Of a DNA stretch of 47,297 bases, positions 1 to 8,957 are shown one piece after another (the first letter of the stretch is position 1; each line of letters begins with the position of its first letter). The notes under the pieces are model-generated. The model ran no database searches. It had not been told where the DNA came from and saw nothing but the letters and a program-made list of their open reading frames with translations. The position numbers and the translations under genes are program-made. The DNA comes from Synechococcus sp. CS-1329 (lineage in GTDB: Bacteria > Cyanobacteriota > Cyanobacteriia > PCC-6307 > Cyanobiaceae). Location of the stretch: positions 1 through 47,297 of the forward strand of contig NZ_JAHLYS010000030.1 of the NCBI RefSeq assembly GCF_025128055.1. Direction: 5' to 3'.

Positions 1-240
1 CTCACGATGCAGTCGGGTCTGGGGATCCACGGGGGATTGGATTGGTTTCGCAGCCCCAAGCTCCCATGGCTCCCCGCCCACCCAATGAGCTGAGACCCAT
101 GCTGTTGCAAGGGCTCTCAGAGATGTGTCGGTCAGTCAGGCTCGAACCAGGTGACGGGGTTGATCGGCATCGCGCGTCTTGCCGGGAAGCTGACGGGCAG
201 TTTGTCAGCATGAACCGGTTTCCGGGCGTGGGCGGCACCA
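1..240. other. Window edge upstream of mtnA, no gene supported
   Basis: I see no convincing gene here. Open frames exist on both strands, but they lack recognisable domains and look like the chance frames common in GC-rich DNA. The stretch probably holds the mtnA leader and possibly the end of a gene outside the window. I see no tRNA or terminator hairpin. Confidence 0.4.
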
Positions 241-1395
241 ATGAACATCGACGGCAGGGCCTGGCGCACGATCTGGCTGGAGGAGGGCGGCCGCTCGGTG
301 GGGGTGATCGATCAGACCCTTTTGCCCCACCGCTTCTCCACCCGCTCGCTCACCACCCTCGATCAGGCGGCCGAAGCGATCGCCACGATGGTGGTGCGCG
401 GTGCACCACTGATCGGTGTCACCGGCGCCTACGGCCTGATGCTGGCCCTGCAGGTGGATCCAGGCGATGCCTCGCTGGCCGCTGCCTTTGAGCAACTCAA
501 CGCCACCCGCCCCACCGCCATCAACCTGCGCTGGGCGCTGGAGCGGGTGCGTGATCGGGTGCTGCCGCTGCCGCCCTCCGAGCGGGCCACCGCCGCCGCT
601 GCCGCCGCCGCCGCCATCGCCGAAGACGACGTGGCCATGTGCTCGGCCATCGGTGATCACGGCCTGGCGCTCTTGCAGCGGCTGGCGGCCGAGCGGCCTC
701 CCGAGCGACAGCACGAGCCCCTGAATGTGCTCACCCACTGCAATGCCGGCTGGCTGGCCACCGTCGACTGGGGCACTGCCCTGGCCCCCATCTACAAGGC
801 CCACCGCGCCGGTCTGGCCATCCATGTCTGGGTGGATGAAACGCGCCCCCGCAACCAGGGCGCCAGCCTCACCGCCTTCGAGCTCGGCCGCGAGGGGGTG
901 CCCCACACGGTGATCGTCGACAACGCCGGCGGCCACCTGATGCAGCACGGCCGCGTCGATGCGGTGATCGTCGGCACGGACCGCACCACCCGCACGGGGG
1001 ATGTCTGCAACAAGATCGGCACCTACCTCAAGGCCCTTGCCGCCCACGACAACGGCGTGCCCTTCTACGTGGCCCTGCCCGCCTCCACGATCGACTGGAC
1101 CCTCGCCGATGGCCTGGCCGAGATCCCGATCGAGGCCCGCTCCCCAGGCGAGGTGACCCAGATCCAGGGGCTGGCTTTGGCTGGTGCCGCCGCCGCAGAG
1201 CTGGTGACGGTGCAGCTGCCGCCCCGGGGCAGCGCCGGCTTCAACCCCGCCTTTGATGTCACCCCGGCGCGGCTAGTGACGGCCCTGATCACCGAGCGGG
1301 GCGTGGCGCCCGCCAGTGAAGCGGGCCTGCGGGGCCTCTATGGGCTGGAGGCCACCTGTTCAGAGCCATCGCCTGCGGCGAAAGTAGATCAGTAG
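241..1395 (+). CDS. mtnA: S-methyl-5-thioribose-1-phosphate isomerase MtnA
   Basis: Isomerises methylthioribose-1-phosphate to methylthioribulose-1-phosphate in the methionine salvage pathway, in the cytoplasm. The 384-residue length fits the family, which is related to eIF2B regulatory subunits. Family hallmarks are visible: VVRGAPLIGVTGAYG (51-65), the catalytic Cys167 in THCNAG, DETRPRNQG (199-207) and the catalytic Asp247 in GTDRT. An alanine run near residues 117-127 is encoded by a GCC-rich stretch and is probably a linker. The ATG at 241 starts right at the conserved N-terminus. The last 36 bp overlap the 3' end of corA on the other strand, so the two genes converge. No other methionine-salvage gene is nearby. 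The family assignment is secure. Confidence 0.95.
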   Translation: MNIDGRAWRTIWLEEGGRSVGVIDQTLLPHRFSTRSLTTLDQAAEAIATMVVRGAPLIGVTGAYGLMLALQVDPGDASLAAAFEQLNATRPTAINLRWALERVRDRVLPLPPSERATAAAAAAAAIAEDDVAMCSAIGDHGLALLQRLAAERPPERQHEPLNVLTHCNAGWLATVDWGTALAPIYKAHRAGLAIHVWVDETRPRNQGASLTAFELGREGVPHTVIVDNAGGHLMQHGRVDAVIVGTDRTTRTGDVCNKIGTYLKALAAHDNGVPFYVALPASTIDWTLADGLAEIPIEARSPGEVTQIQGLALAGAAAAELVTVQLPPRGSAGFNPAFDVTPARLVTALITERGVAPASEAGLRGLYGLEATCSEPSPAAKVDQ

Positions 1396-2463
1396 GCCCA
1401 CCCCGATCGTGAACATCACGGCCAGGGCTCCGTGGTATCCAAGACGCCAGCGCAGCTCCGGCATGTTCTCGAAATTCATGCCATACACCCCGGCGATGAA
1501 CGTCAGTGGGATGAAGATCGATGAGATGATCGTGAGGGTTTTCATCACCTCATTCATGCGGTTGCTGAGGCTCGAGAGGTAGGTGTCGTGCATGCCGCCG
1601 AGGATGTCGCGGTAGGTCTCCACCATGTCGATCACCTGGATGGAGTGGTCGTAGAGATCGCGCCAGTACACCCGGGTGCTGGCGCTGAGCACGGGCGAAG
1701 CCCCTTTCTCGATCGCACTGATCAGTTCACGGCAGGGCCAGGCCGCCTTGCGCAGCGACAGCACATCGCGCTTGAGGTAGTGGATGTCCTGGATGTCATT
1801 GGGGCTGGGATCCTCAAGAATCTTGTCATCGATTTCCTCGATGCGATCACCGATCTGCTCAATGGCCCGGAAGTAGTGGTCCACCACCGTATCCATCAAG
1901 GCGTAGGCCAGGTAATCGGCGCTGAGGTGGCGGATCCGACCCTTCCCCTTCCTGATCCGCTCGCGTACTGAATCAAAGACATCCCCCTCATCTTCGAGGA
2001 AGGAGAGCACCACGTTCTGGCCCACGATCAGGCTGATGTGCTCGATGCTGATTGAGGCGCTGCTGCGCTCAAATTCCATCATTTTCATCACGACCAGCAG
2101 ATAGTGATCAAATTCCTCCACCTTGGGGCGCTGGGTGGTATTCACCAAGTCCTCCAGCGTCATCGGGTGCAGGCCGAAGTGCTGGCCGAGGCTTTCGATC
2201 AAGGCCAGGTCATGGATGCCGTTGACATTGATCCAGGTCACGCTGTTGTCGGCGAGGGCCTGCTCGAAGCACTGGTTCAGATCCACATCCTTGGCTTCAC
2301 TCAGCTGCTCGGCGTTGTAATCGAGGATGTCGAGCCGGGCGCGCTCGCACTTGCGCTCGCCCACGAACACCATCGTTCCCGGCGCCAGTCCGGCCTTGAT
2401 GCCACGGCCCACCGTGCGCGCCCTGCGGCGCCGAATGGACCTGCTGCTGTTGGATCTCCCCAT
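1360..2463 (-). CDS. corA: CorA-family magnesium/cobalt transporter
   Basis: Pentameric inner-membrane channel for Mg2+ and related divalent cations. The protein has a long soluble N-terminal domain, a charged helical region and two C-terminal membrane helices. The signature GMN motif (VYGMNF) follows the first helix (IISSIFIPLTFIAG), and a basic tail (YFRRRRWL) ends it. I chose the ATG at 2463 (MGRSNSS..., 367 aa) because the conserved PGTMVFVGE segment lies downstream of it. An in-frame start at 2556 would add a low-complexity leader running almost into the divergent aldolase gene. The 3' end overlaps mtnA by 36 bp in antisense. The CorA call is firm, but the transported ion cannot be read from sequence. 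Confidence 0.93.
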   Translation of the reverse strand: MGRSNSSRSIRRRRARTVGRGIKAGLAPGTMVFVGERKCERARLDILDYNAEQLSEAKDVDLNQCFEQALADNSVTWINVNGIHDLALIESLGQHFGLHPMTLEDLVNTTQRPKVEEFDHYLLVVMKMMEFERSSASISIEHISLIVGQNVVLSFLEDEGDVFDSVRERIRKGKGRIRHLSADYLAYALMDTVVDHYFRAIEQIGDRIEEIDDKILEDPSPNDIQDIHYLKRDVLSLRKAAWPCRELISAIEKGASPVLSASTRVYWRDLYDHSIQVIDMVETYRDILGGMHDTYLSSLSNRMNEVMKTLTIISSIFIPLTFIAGVYGMNFENMPELRWRLGYHGALAVMFTIGVGLLIYFRRRRWL

Positions 2464-2564
2464 CGCCGCGCTGGCAGCTGCCGGCCCCAGAGGGCTCGAT
2501 GCTGGCACGGTTTGGCCGCGGCGCCCTTCCCTAGCCTCCTGGCCATTCGCCGCCATTCCGCCGG

Positions 2565-4646
2565 ATGCCGAGTCAGAACCGCTGGTCGCAGGCCGATGCC
2601 GAGGCCGCCGTGGCCCGCTATGGCGCCGCAGGCATCAGCCAGGACCTGGCCCTGCGCACCTACAGCGCTCGCCTGCTGGGCGCCGACCCCGATCTGGTGC
2701 TGCATGGCGGTGGCAACACCTCGGTGAAAACCACGGTCACGGGCCTGCTGGGGGAGACCATCCCGGTGCTGTGCGTCAAGGGCAGCGGCTGGGACCTGGC
2801 CACGATCGAACCTCCGGGCCACCCGGCCGTGCGCCTGGAGCCCCTGCAGGCCCTGCGGGTGCTGGAGCGCCTCAGCGACGAGGACATGGTGGCCGCCCAG
2901 CGCTGCAACCTGATCGACCCCGCCGCCCCCAACCCGTCGGTGGAGGCCCTCCTCCACGCTTTTCTGCCCCACAAATTCGTCGATCACACCCACTCGATCG
3001 CCCTGCTGGCCCTGGCCGATCAGCCCGAGGCCGCAGCGCTCTGCCGCGAGGTCTATGGCGATCGCGTCGCTCTCGTTCCCTATGTGATGCCTGGTTTCGC
3101 CCTGGCCCTGGCGGCGGCTGAGGCCTATGAGGCGGCCGAGCAGCGGGCCCGGGCCGCCGGCGTGGAGCTCGAAGGCATGGTGCTGCTGCAGCACGGGCTC
3201 TTCTCCTTCGGCTCCACGGCCGAGCAGAGCTACGGGCGGATGCTGGCCCTGGTGGGCGCAGCCGAACAGCGCCTGGCCCGGGTGAGCGCCCGCAGCCAGC
3301 CACGGCCCCTGTCGGAGCCTCCCATCCCCGCGGCGGCTGTGCTGCCGGTGCTGCGCGGCCTGCTCAGCCGGGCCGCCGAGGCCGAAGCGGCCCCCCGCCG
3401 CTGGTTGCTCGATCTGCGCACCTCAGAGCCAGCCCTGGCGGTGGTCAATGATCAGCGCCTGGCCACCTGGGCCAGCCGTGGTGTGGCCACCCCCGACCAC
3501 GTGATCCGCACCAAGGCCCAGCCCCTGGTGTTGCCGCCCGCCTCCACTGATCTGGCCAGCTGGTCGGCCGCCGCCGCCACGGCGCTGGAGGGGTTTATCG
3601 CCGCCTACAAGGCCTATCTGGCACGCCAGAACGCTCGAGTGGGCGGCGGTCGCACACCGCTGGATCCGCTGCCGCGGGTGCTGGCACTGCCCGGCCTCGG
3701 GCTGGTGGGCCTCGGCCGCTCCGCCCAGGAGGCCGCTGTCACCGCCGACATCGCCGAGGCCTGGGCCCGCACCCTGCTGGCGGCTGAGGCCCTGGGCCGC
3801 TTCCAGCCCGTCGGCGAGGACGACACCTTCGAGATGGAGTACTGGAGCCTGGAGCAGGCCAAGCTCGGCAAGGCCAGGGACCTGCCCCTGGCTCGCCAGG
3901 TGGTGCTGGTGACCGGCGGCGCCGGCGCCATCGGCGCGGCCACCGCCCGCGCCTTCGCCCAGCGCGGCGCCGATGTGGCGGTGCTCGATCGCCTGGCGGA
4001 GCCGGCCCAGGCGGTGGCCGCCAGCTGCGGCCGCCGCGCCCTGGGTCTGGCCTGCGATCTCACCGATCCCCAGGCGGTGCGTCAGGCCCTCTCGGCGGTG
4101 GCGGCTCACTTCGGTGGCCTCGACATCGTCGTCAGCAATGCCGGTGCCGCCTGGAGTGGTGCGATCGCCGAGCTCAGCGATGCCGACCTGCGCGCCAGCT
4201 TCGAGCTCAACTTCTTCGCCCACCAGAGCGTCGCCCAGGCGGCGATGGCCCTGTTCCGCGCCCAGGGCCTGGGTGGTCAGCTGCTGTTCAACGTCAGCAA
4301 GCAGGCGCTCAACCCCGGCCCCGGTTTCGGTGCCTACGGCATCGCCAAGGCGGCCCTGCTGGCCCTGATGCGTCAGTACGCCCTTGAGGGCGGCGGCGAA
4401 GGGGTGCGCGCCAATGCCATCAATGCCGATCGCATCCGCTCCGGCCTGCTTGATCAGGGCATGATCCAGAAACGCTCCGCCGCCCGGGGGGTCAGCGAGG
4501 AGGCCTACATGGCCGGCAATCTGCTGGGCGAAGAGGTGCGGGCCAGTGACGTGGCCGAGGCCTTTGTGGCCCTGGCCCAGCTGGAGCGCACCACCGGCGC
4601 GGTGCTCACCGTGGATGGGGGCAATGTGGCGGCGATGGTGCGCTGA
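2565..4646 (+). CDS. Bifunctional class II aldolase / short-chain dehydrogenase
   Basis: A 693-residue fusion. Residues about 15-340 form a class II aldolase/adducin domain with GGGNTSVK (near 47-54), a metal-type DHTHS segment and LLQHGLFSFG. Residues about 445-693 form an NAD(P)-binding short-chain dehydrogenase with the glycine motif TGGAGAIG, the SNAG segment, and a Ser578, Tyr591, Lys595 triad (YGIAK). The same fusion occurs in Bacillus YuxG and in rhamnulose-1-phosphate aldolase/lactaldehyde dehydrogenase proteins. The usual idea is sugar-phosphate cleavage followed by oxidation of the product. No rhamnose or fucose catabolic genes are adjacent, so the substrate is open. It is divergent from corA and convergent with the GltS-like gene. 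Confidence 0.88.
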   Translation: MPSQNRWSQADAEAAVARYGAAGISQDLALRTYSARLLGADPDLVLHGGGNTSVKTTVTGLLGETIPVLCVKGSGWDLATIEPPGHPAVRLEPLQALRVLERLSDEDMVAAQRCNLIDPAAPNPSVEALLHAFLPHKFVDHTHSIALLALADQPEAAALCREVYGDRVALVPYVMPGFALALAAAEAYEAAEQRARAAGVELEGMVLLQHGLFSFGSTAEQSYGRMLALVGAAEQRLARVSARSQPRPLSEPPIPAAAVLPVLRGLLSRAAEAEAAPRRWLLDLRTSEPALAVVNDQRLATWASRGVATPDHVIRTKAQPLVLPPASTDLASWSAAAATALEGFIAAYKAYLARQNARVGGGRTPLDPLPRVLALPGLGLVGLGRSAQEAAVTADIAEAWARTLLAAEALGRFQPVGEDDTFEMEYWSLEQAKLGKARDLPLARQVVLVTGGAGAIGAATARAFAQRGADVAVLDRLAEPAQAVAASCGRRALGLACDLTDPQAVRQALSAVAAHFGGLDIVVSNAGAAWSGAIAELSDADLRASFELNFFAHQSVAQAAMALFRAQGLGGQLLFNVSKQALNPGPGFGAYGIAKAALLALMRQYALEGGGEGVRANAINADRIRSGLLDQGMIQKRSAARGVSEEAYMAGNLLGEEVRASDVAEAFVALAQLERTTGAVLTVDGGNVAAMVR

Positions 4647-4651
4647 TGGCC

Positions 4652-6079
4652 TCAGGCGGCCGATCGCGAGCCGGCCATCAGGGCCAGCCCCAGGCCTCCC
4701 CAGAGCAACACCAGCGCCAGGCAGAGACCGGTCCAGGCCGGCAGCCCCCAGCTGCTCACCGCCAGCGGCGCCACCACCGTGATCACCCCGCCGGCCACGA
4801 TCGGCTGCAGCAGCAGTTGCTTGATGGAAAACGGCTGCAGGGCCTCGCTGCGATCCAGGGGATCAGCCATGCGCAGCAGCAGCAGACCGCTGGCCGCCAC
4901 GCCTGTGGCCTGGCCGAACTCGATGATCGCCCGCTCGAACCAGGCCGAGGGCAGGATGCGCGGGGCCAGCAGCAGCACCACCCCCAGATTCCAGGCCAGG
5001 CCGGCCAGGGCCAGGGTCGTGAGCGACACCCAGTCGTGGGCCAGCAGGGTCAGATCGAGGCAGGCCGTGGCTGCGGTGATCAGCAGATCGGCCGACACCG
5101 TGCCCAGACGGTTCTGCACCCGGGTCGAGACCCAGTGGTCCTTGCCGGATCGCTCCAGCAGCCAGCGCACCAGCAGAGACCCCACCAGGGCCAGGGGGAA
5201 GACCGGGAACACATCGATCACCATCGCCAGCCCACCGCCCACGTGGTCGGCCACCAGTCGCAGGCCGGCCAGGGCCACCACGCCGATGGCCACCGCGATC
5301 CCCGTCAGGGCCAGGTTCAGGGCCAGGGCCGGAAACCTCAGCTCCGGCGGTGGCGGCAGCGGCAACATGGCCTGGACCGGGGCGCCGTCGTCTGGCTCCG
5401 CTGGGGCACTGCGCTCCGTCTCAGGTGGGTTCTCCACGCCTGAGGCGATCGTGGAGCCCCCCATCAGCCAGCCCCGGCTGCGGGCCAGCAGCACCACCAG
5501 CCCCCCCACCACCGTGGAGATCAGCAGCCCCACCGTGGCCATGGCCAGACCCAGGGCCTCACCGCCTTCAAAACCCAGGCTGGAGTAGCTGGCGCCCATG
5601 GCGGCGGCCGAACCGTGGCCGCCCTCGTAGGCCACCTCGATCAGACAGGCCATCAGCGGATGGACCCCCAGCAGCGGTTGCAGCACCAGCAGCACCACCA
5701 GGCCACCCACCATGTATTGGCCGAAGGCCAGGGTGAGGGCCAGCAGCACCTGCGCCGAGAGCGGCCGCCACAGCCCGGCCAGCTTTGGCAGGGGTTTGGC
5801 CAGCAGCAATGTGGCGAACACCAGGGTCAGCAGCACCATCGGCAGCTGCTCCCAGATGTCGATCACTGGTTGGCTGAGCAGGGGCAGCAGCCCCACCGGC
5901 GCCACCATCAGGCCCAGCACCCCGGCCAGCAGGGCTTCGGGAATGCCCCAGTGGCGCAGACCGAGCACATCGCCGAGGCTGCGGCCCACCACCAGCACCA
6001 GGCCCAGGGCCACCAGCGCCACCGCCGGGGTTTCGACGGCCTCCACCAGAATCCTGACGCTGACGGGGATGAAGGGCAT
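4652..6079 (-). CDS. GltS-like sodium:glutamate symporter family protein
   Basis: Polytopic membrane protein (475 aa) with roughly ten or more hydrophobic helices in two halves around a hydrophilic loop (about 220-250). The segment EVAYEGGHGSAAAMG resembles the substrate-loop GGHGTA motif of GltS transporters. The ATG at 6079 overlaps the stop of the upstream peptidase gene as TGATG, indicating translational coupling; a TTG one codon earlier is possible. Known GltS proteins import glutamate with sodium, but this cyanobacterial branch is divergent, so the substrate is only inferred. Coupling to a peptidase is consistent with amino-acid or peptide use. Confidence 0.75.
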   Translation of the reverse strand: MPFIPVSVRILVEAVETPAVALVALGLVLVVGRSLGDVLGLRHWGIPEALLAGVLGLMVAPVGLLPLLSQPVIDIWEQLPMVLLTLVFATLLLAKPLPKLAGLWRPLSAQVLLALTLAFGQYMVGGLVVLLVLQPLLGVHPLMACLIEVAYEGGHGSAAAMGASYSSLGFEGGEALGLAMATVGLLISTVVGGLVVLLARSRGWLMGGSTIASGVENPPETERSAPAEPDDGAPVQAMLPLPPPPELRFPALALNLALTGIAVAIGVVALAGLRLVADHVGGGLAMVIDVFPVFPLALVGSLLVRWLLERSGKDHWVSTRVQNRLGTVSADLLITAATACLDLTLLAHDWVSLTTLALAGLAWNLGVVLLLAPRILPSAWFERAIIEFGQATGVAASGLLLLRMADPLDRSEALQPFSIKQLLLQPIVAGGVITVVAPLAVSSWGLPAWTGLCLALVLLWGGLGLALMAGSRSAA

Positions 6080-8049
6080 CAAAGGGCGAGGTGCTGACGG
6101 AAGAAGGTTTCCGTGGACTCCAGTACCTCAATCTGCACGGCGCCATTGCGGAATCCATGCCCTTCAGCGGTAAAACGATGCAGCTCCACCGGAATCCGCT
6201 GGGCGGTGAGCGCCGCCACGATCCGCTCGGTCTGCTCCGGGGGCACCACCCGATCCTGAAGACCCTGAAAAAAGATCACCGGGCAGCGGATCTGTTCGGC
6301 ATGGCGCAGGGGCGAGCGGGCCTCGTAGGTGGCACGCTCCTGCGGCCATGGCCCCACCAGGCCGTCGAGGTAGCGGGCTTCGAAGCGGTGGCTGCTGCTG
6401 GCCAGGCCGCTGAGGTCGGCCACGGCGTAGCGGCAGGCACCCACACGGAAGGTGTCGCTGAAGCAGAGCGCGGCCAGCACGGTGAACCCTCCGGCGCTGC
6501 CCCCCTCGATCGCGATCCGCTCGGGGCTGGCGCGGCCTGCCGCCACCAGGGCCCTGGCCGCCGCGGCGCAGTCGACCACGTCCACCACACCCCAGAGCCC
6601 GTCGAGCCGTTCGCGGTAGGCCCGCCCGAAGCCCGTGGAGCCGCCGTAGTTCACATCCACCACGCCCCAGCCGCGGCTGGTCCAGAACTGGATCGCGGGG
6701 TTGAGGCCGGTGCGGGCCATGGCCGTGGGGCCGCTGTGGCCCTTCACCAGCAGCGGCGCTGCGGGGCTGCCTCCATCCTGCGGGGGGTAGTACCAGGCGT
6801 GGGTGGGGCGGCCGCCGTAGCCCTCGAACCAGAGCGCCTCAGCCACGCGGCCGCCCGACGCCTGCTGGGCCGGGGTTGCCTGCAGCCCAGCGGCCACCTG
6901 GTGCCGCCAGCGGCCGCTGACCAGATCCAGGCTGAGCAGACCCGCTTCGGTGCTGCCGCTGGCGGCCACGGCCACCAGCTGGCCGTCCTCGGCCCAGAGC
7001 CCCTCGAGATCATCGAAGGGGCAGTCCATCGGCTGCCAGCTCGCCGGAGCCTGCTCGGCCTCGCCAGCTGAGCCAGCGGTGCCAGGCAGCACGCGGCCCA
7101 GCTGCCAGCGGCCTTCGACGCAGGCGGCGGCCACCAGCTGGTGGCCGTCCCAGGCCGTGGTGCGCATCCCGTACACCCACTGCGGCATGGCGAACTCGGC
7201 CTCCATCGGCAGCAGGGGCTGCCAGGCCCCCGGGCCAGTGGTCCGCAGCCGCTCCAGGTTCCACCAGCCGTTGCGGTCGTTGGCCACCACCAGGTCCCCG
7301 CTGGCCAGCCACAGGGGCTGGAAGACCGAGCAGGCCTCCGGCTGCCCCGCGGCGCCGGAGCCGGCGACCAGTCGCGGCGGGCCCAGGTGGCCTTCGGGCT
7401 CCACGTCCGCCAGCCAGAGCTGGCTGCGGTCCCAGGGCATGTGCGGCTGCTGCCATTCCACCCAGGCCAGCTGGGCGCCATCGGGGCTGAGCGCGGCGTA
7501 GCCACAGAAATCGAGGGCTCGGCGCAGCAGCAGCGGCCCGCCCCCCTCCAGCGGCACAGCCACCAGCTGATCAACGGCGCCGGCCTCCATCACCCCGATC
7601 CAGCGCTGCCGCCGTGCATCGATCAGCCCGTCGGCGAAGTCCCGCTCCCCCGGCTCGGTGAGCCGCATCGGCGCCTCCCCGGGTCGGTCGGTCTCCAGCC
7701 GCCAGAGGCAGCGATCGCCATCGTTCACCACCACCACCCGCTCCCCGCCGCCGGGCCTGGCGGCCCCCCGCTCCACCGCCACCACGCCGCCGCCGTAGTC
7801 ATGGACGCGGCTGCGCAGGTTCCAGTCGCCGGGGGTGAGCTCGATGGCGCCGGCTGTGGGCGCGGGCCTCAGCATCAAGGTGGTGCGCCCCTGCTCGGCG
7901 GGACGCTGCTCCAGCCAGAACAGCCGGCCACGGTGCAGCTGCGGTTCCTTGATCCGGGGTGTGTGTCCCACCACCGCCGCCGCCGCCAGGGGCCGGGCCC
8001 AGCTGGCGGCCGGATCCCCGCCTGCACCCCGGGCTGAACCGTGCTCCAC
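6079..8049 (-). CDS. S9 family prolyl oligopeptidase-type peptidase
   Basis: Serine peptidase of the prolyl oligopeptidase/acylaminoacyl peptidase family (656 aa). The N-terminal two thirds look like a beta-propeller with repeated Trp/Asp-rich blades. The C-terminal alpha/beta-hydrolase domain carries the nucleophile Ser518 in GGSAGG, an Asp in LQDRVVP and a His in EGHGF, completing the triad. No signal peptide is visible, so it is probably cytoplasmic and trims short peptides. The start is a GTG at 8049, only about 40 bp from the divergent def start. Its stop overlaps the GltS-like start, so the two form a coupled pair. Family is certain, substrate is not. Confidence 0.92.
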   Translation of the reverse strand: MEHGSARGAGGDPAASWARPLAAAAVVGHTPRIKEPQLHRGRLFWLEQRPAEQGRTTLMLRPAPTAGAIELTPGDWNLRSRVHDYGGGVVAVERGAARPGGGERVVVVNDGDRCLWRLETDRPGEAPMRLTEPGERDFADGLIDARRQRWIGVMEAGAVDQLVAVPLEGGGPLLLRRALDFCGYAALSPDGAQLAWVEWQQPHMPWDRSQLWLADVEPEGHLGPPRLVAGSGAAGQPEACSVFQPLWLASGDLVVANDRNGWWNLERLRTTGPGAWQPLLPMEAEFAMPQWVYGMRTTAWDGHQLVAAACVEGRWQLGRVLPGTAGSAGEAEQAPASWQPMDCPFDDLEGLWAEDGQLVAVAASGSTEAGLLSLDLVSGRWRHQVAAGLQATPAQQASGGRVAEALWFEGYGGRPTHAWYYPPQDGGSPAAPLLVKGHSGPTAMARTGLNPAIQFWTSRGWGVVDVNYGGSTGFGRAYRERLDGLWGVVDVVDCAAAARALVAAGRASPERIAIEGGSAGGFTVLAALCFSDTFRVGACRYAVADLSGLASSSHRFEARYLDGLVGPWPQERATYEARSPLRHAEQIRCPVIFFQGLQDRVVPPEQTERIVAALTAQRIPVELHRFTAEGHGFRNGAVQIEVLESTETFFRQHLAL

Positions 8050-8059
8050 CAGCGGCTCC

Positions 8060-8065
8060 TACAAT
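8060..8065 (+). promoter_or_regulatory. Putative -10 box for def (TACAAT)
   Basis: TACAAT lies 24 nt before the TTG start of def in the short divergent gap with the S9 peptidase gene. No clear -35 box is seen. An AGGTGA ribosome-binding site sits just before the TTG. Confidence 0.5.
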
Positions 8066-8089
8066 CTGACCATCGTTTCAGGTGACGCT

Positions 8090-8695
8090 TTGGCCAGCAG
8101 CTTCGCCAAAATGGCCCGCCAGGCGGAGCAGACCAGCCGCACGGTCCAGGTGCCCAAGGAGGTGCTTGAGTCCCCGCCGCTCACGATCCACACGCTGGGC
8201 GATCAGGTGCTGCGCCAGCCCGCCAAGCGCATCAGCAAGGTGGACGACTCGGTGCGCGAACTGGCTCGCGACATGCTGCGCAGCATGTACAGCGCCCACG
8301 GCATCGGCCTGGCGGCACCCCAGGTGGGCGTGCACAAACAACTGCTGGTGATCGACCTCGATCCCGAAAATCCGGCCACGCCACCGATGGTGCTTGTGAA
8401 CCCGGAGCTGAACGGCACCAGCGCCGCGCTCAACACCTACGAGGAGGGCTGCCTGAGCATTCCTGGTGTTTATCTCTCCGTGGTGCGCCCGAGCGAGGCG
8501 GAGGTCAGCTACCGCGATGAGCAGGGCCGTCCGCGCCGCCTCAAAGCCGATGGCCTGCTGGCCCGTTGCATCCTGCACGAGATGGACCACCTTAAAGGGG
8601 TGCTCTTCGTTGACCTGGTCGGTGATGAGCTCAGCCTCAACGAGGAGCTCAAGGATCACGGCTTCCGCCGTGATGATGTCCACTCCCAGCGCTGA
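8090..8695 (+). CDS. def: Peptide deformylase
   Basis: Removes the formyl group from the N-terminal methionine of nascent proteins. All three motifs are intact: GIGLAAPQVG (71-80), EEGCLSIPG (118-126, metal ligand Cys121) and HEMDHL (163-168, ligands His163 and His167, catalytic Glu164). I chose the TTG at 8090 (201 aa) because it has an AGGTGA ribosome-binding site, a -10-like box upstream, and a sequence (ASSFAKMARQAE) resembling the N-termini I recall for cyanobacterial deformylases. The ATG at 8111 is the alternative (194 aa). The frame stays open far upstream, but that overlaps the divergent peptidase gene. Followed six bases later by a small membrane protein gene. Confidence 0.95.
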   Translation: MASSFAKMARQAEQTSRTVQVPKEVLESPPLTIHTLGDQVLRQPAKRISKVDDSVRELARDMLRSMYSAHGIGLAAPQVGVHKQLLVIDLDPENPATPPMVLVNPELNGTSAALNTYEEGCLSIPGVYLSVVRPSEAEVSYRDEQGRPRRLKADGLLARCILHEMDHLKGVLFVDLVGDELSLNEELKDHGFRRDDVHSQR

Positions 8696-8701
8696 TTCCC
8701 C

Positions 8702-8899
8702 ATGCCGATGCAACCCCTCGCCGGGGTCTTTCTCGGGCTGGCCTGCCTGCTCGGCATCGCCGCCACCGGCTCGGTCTTTGAGCTCTCCTACGGCGAGCCC
8801 GACCTGGGGGTGCTCACCACCCGACTGATTCTGGCGGCCTGTCTGCCGGGCACGGTGATCAGCCTGTTGGTCGCAATTCGTCTCAACAAGGCCAGTTGA
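8702..8899 (+). CDS. Small conserved-type membrane protein, unknown function
   Basis: A 65-residue protein with two hydrophobic helices (about 5-25 and 40-60) separated by a short loop (SYGEPDLGVLTTR). It starts six bases after the def stop and is probably co-transcribed with it. I do not recognise a named family, though small two-helix proteins like this are common in picocyanobacteria. The clean ATG, sensible composition and operon position support a real gene. Confidence 0.65.
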   Translation: MPMQPLAGVFLGLACLLGIAATGSVFELSYGEPDLGVLTTRLILAACLPGTVISLLVAIRLNKAS

Positions 8900-8927
8900 G
8901 TGGCCTGGCGTCCCTGGATCGCACTTC

Positions 8928-8933
8928 TACGAT
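8928..8933 (+). promoter_or_regulatory. Putative -10 box for the DUF3747 gene (TACGAT)
   Basis: TACGAT sits 24 nt before the ATG at 8958, the same spacing as for def and the YggT-family gene. No -35 box is apparent. Confidence 0.45.
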
Positions 8934-8957
8934 CGGGCTCCATTGCTCCCTTCAACG

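Noticed and set aside
7835-8089. Extended N-terminus of peptide deformylase
   Set aside because: It overlaps the divergent S9 peptidase gene; family alignment from memory and the TTG with AGGTGA place the start at 8090.
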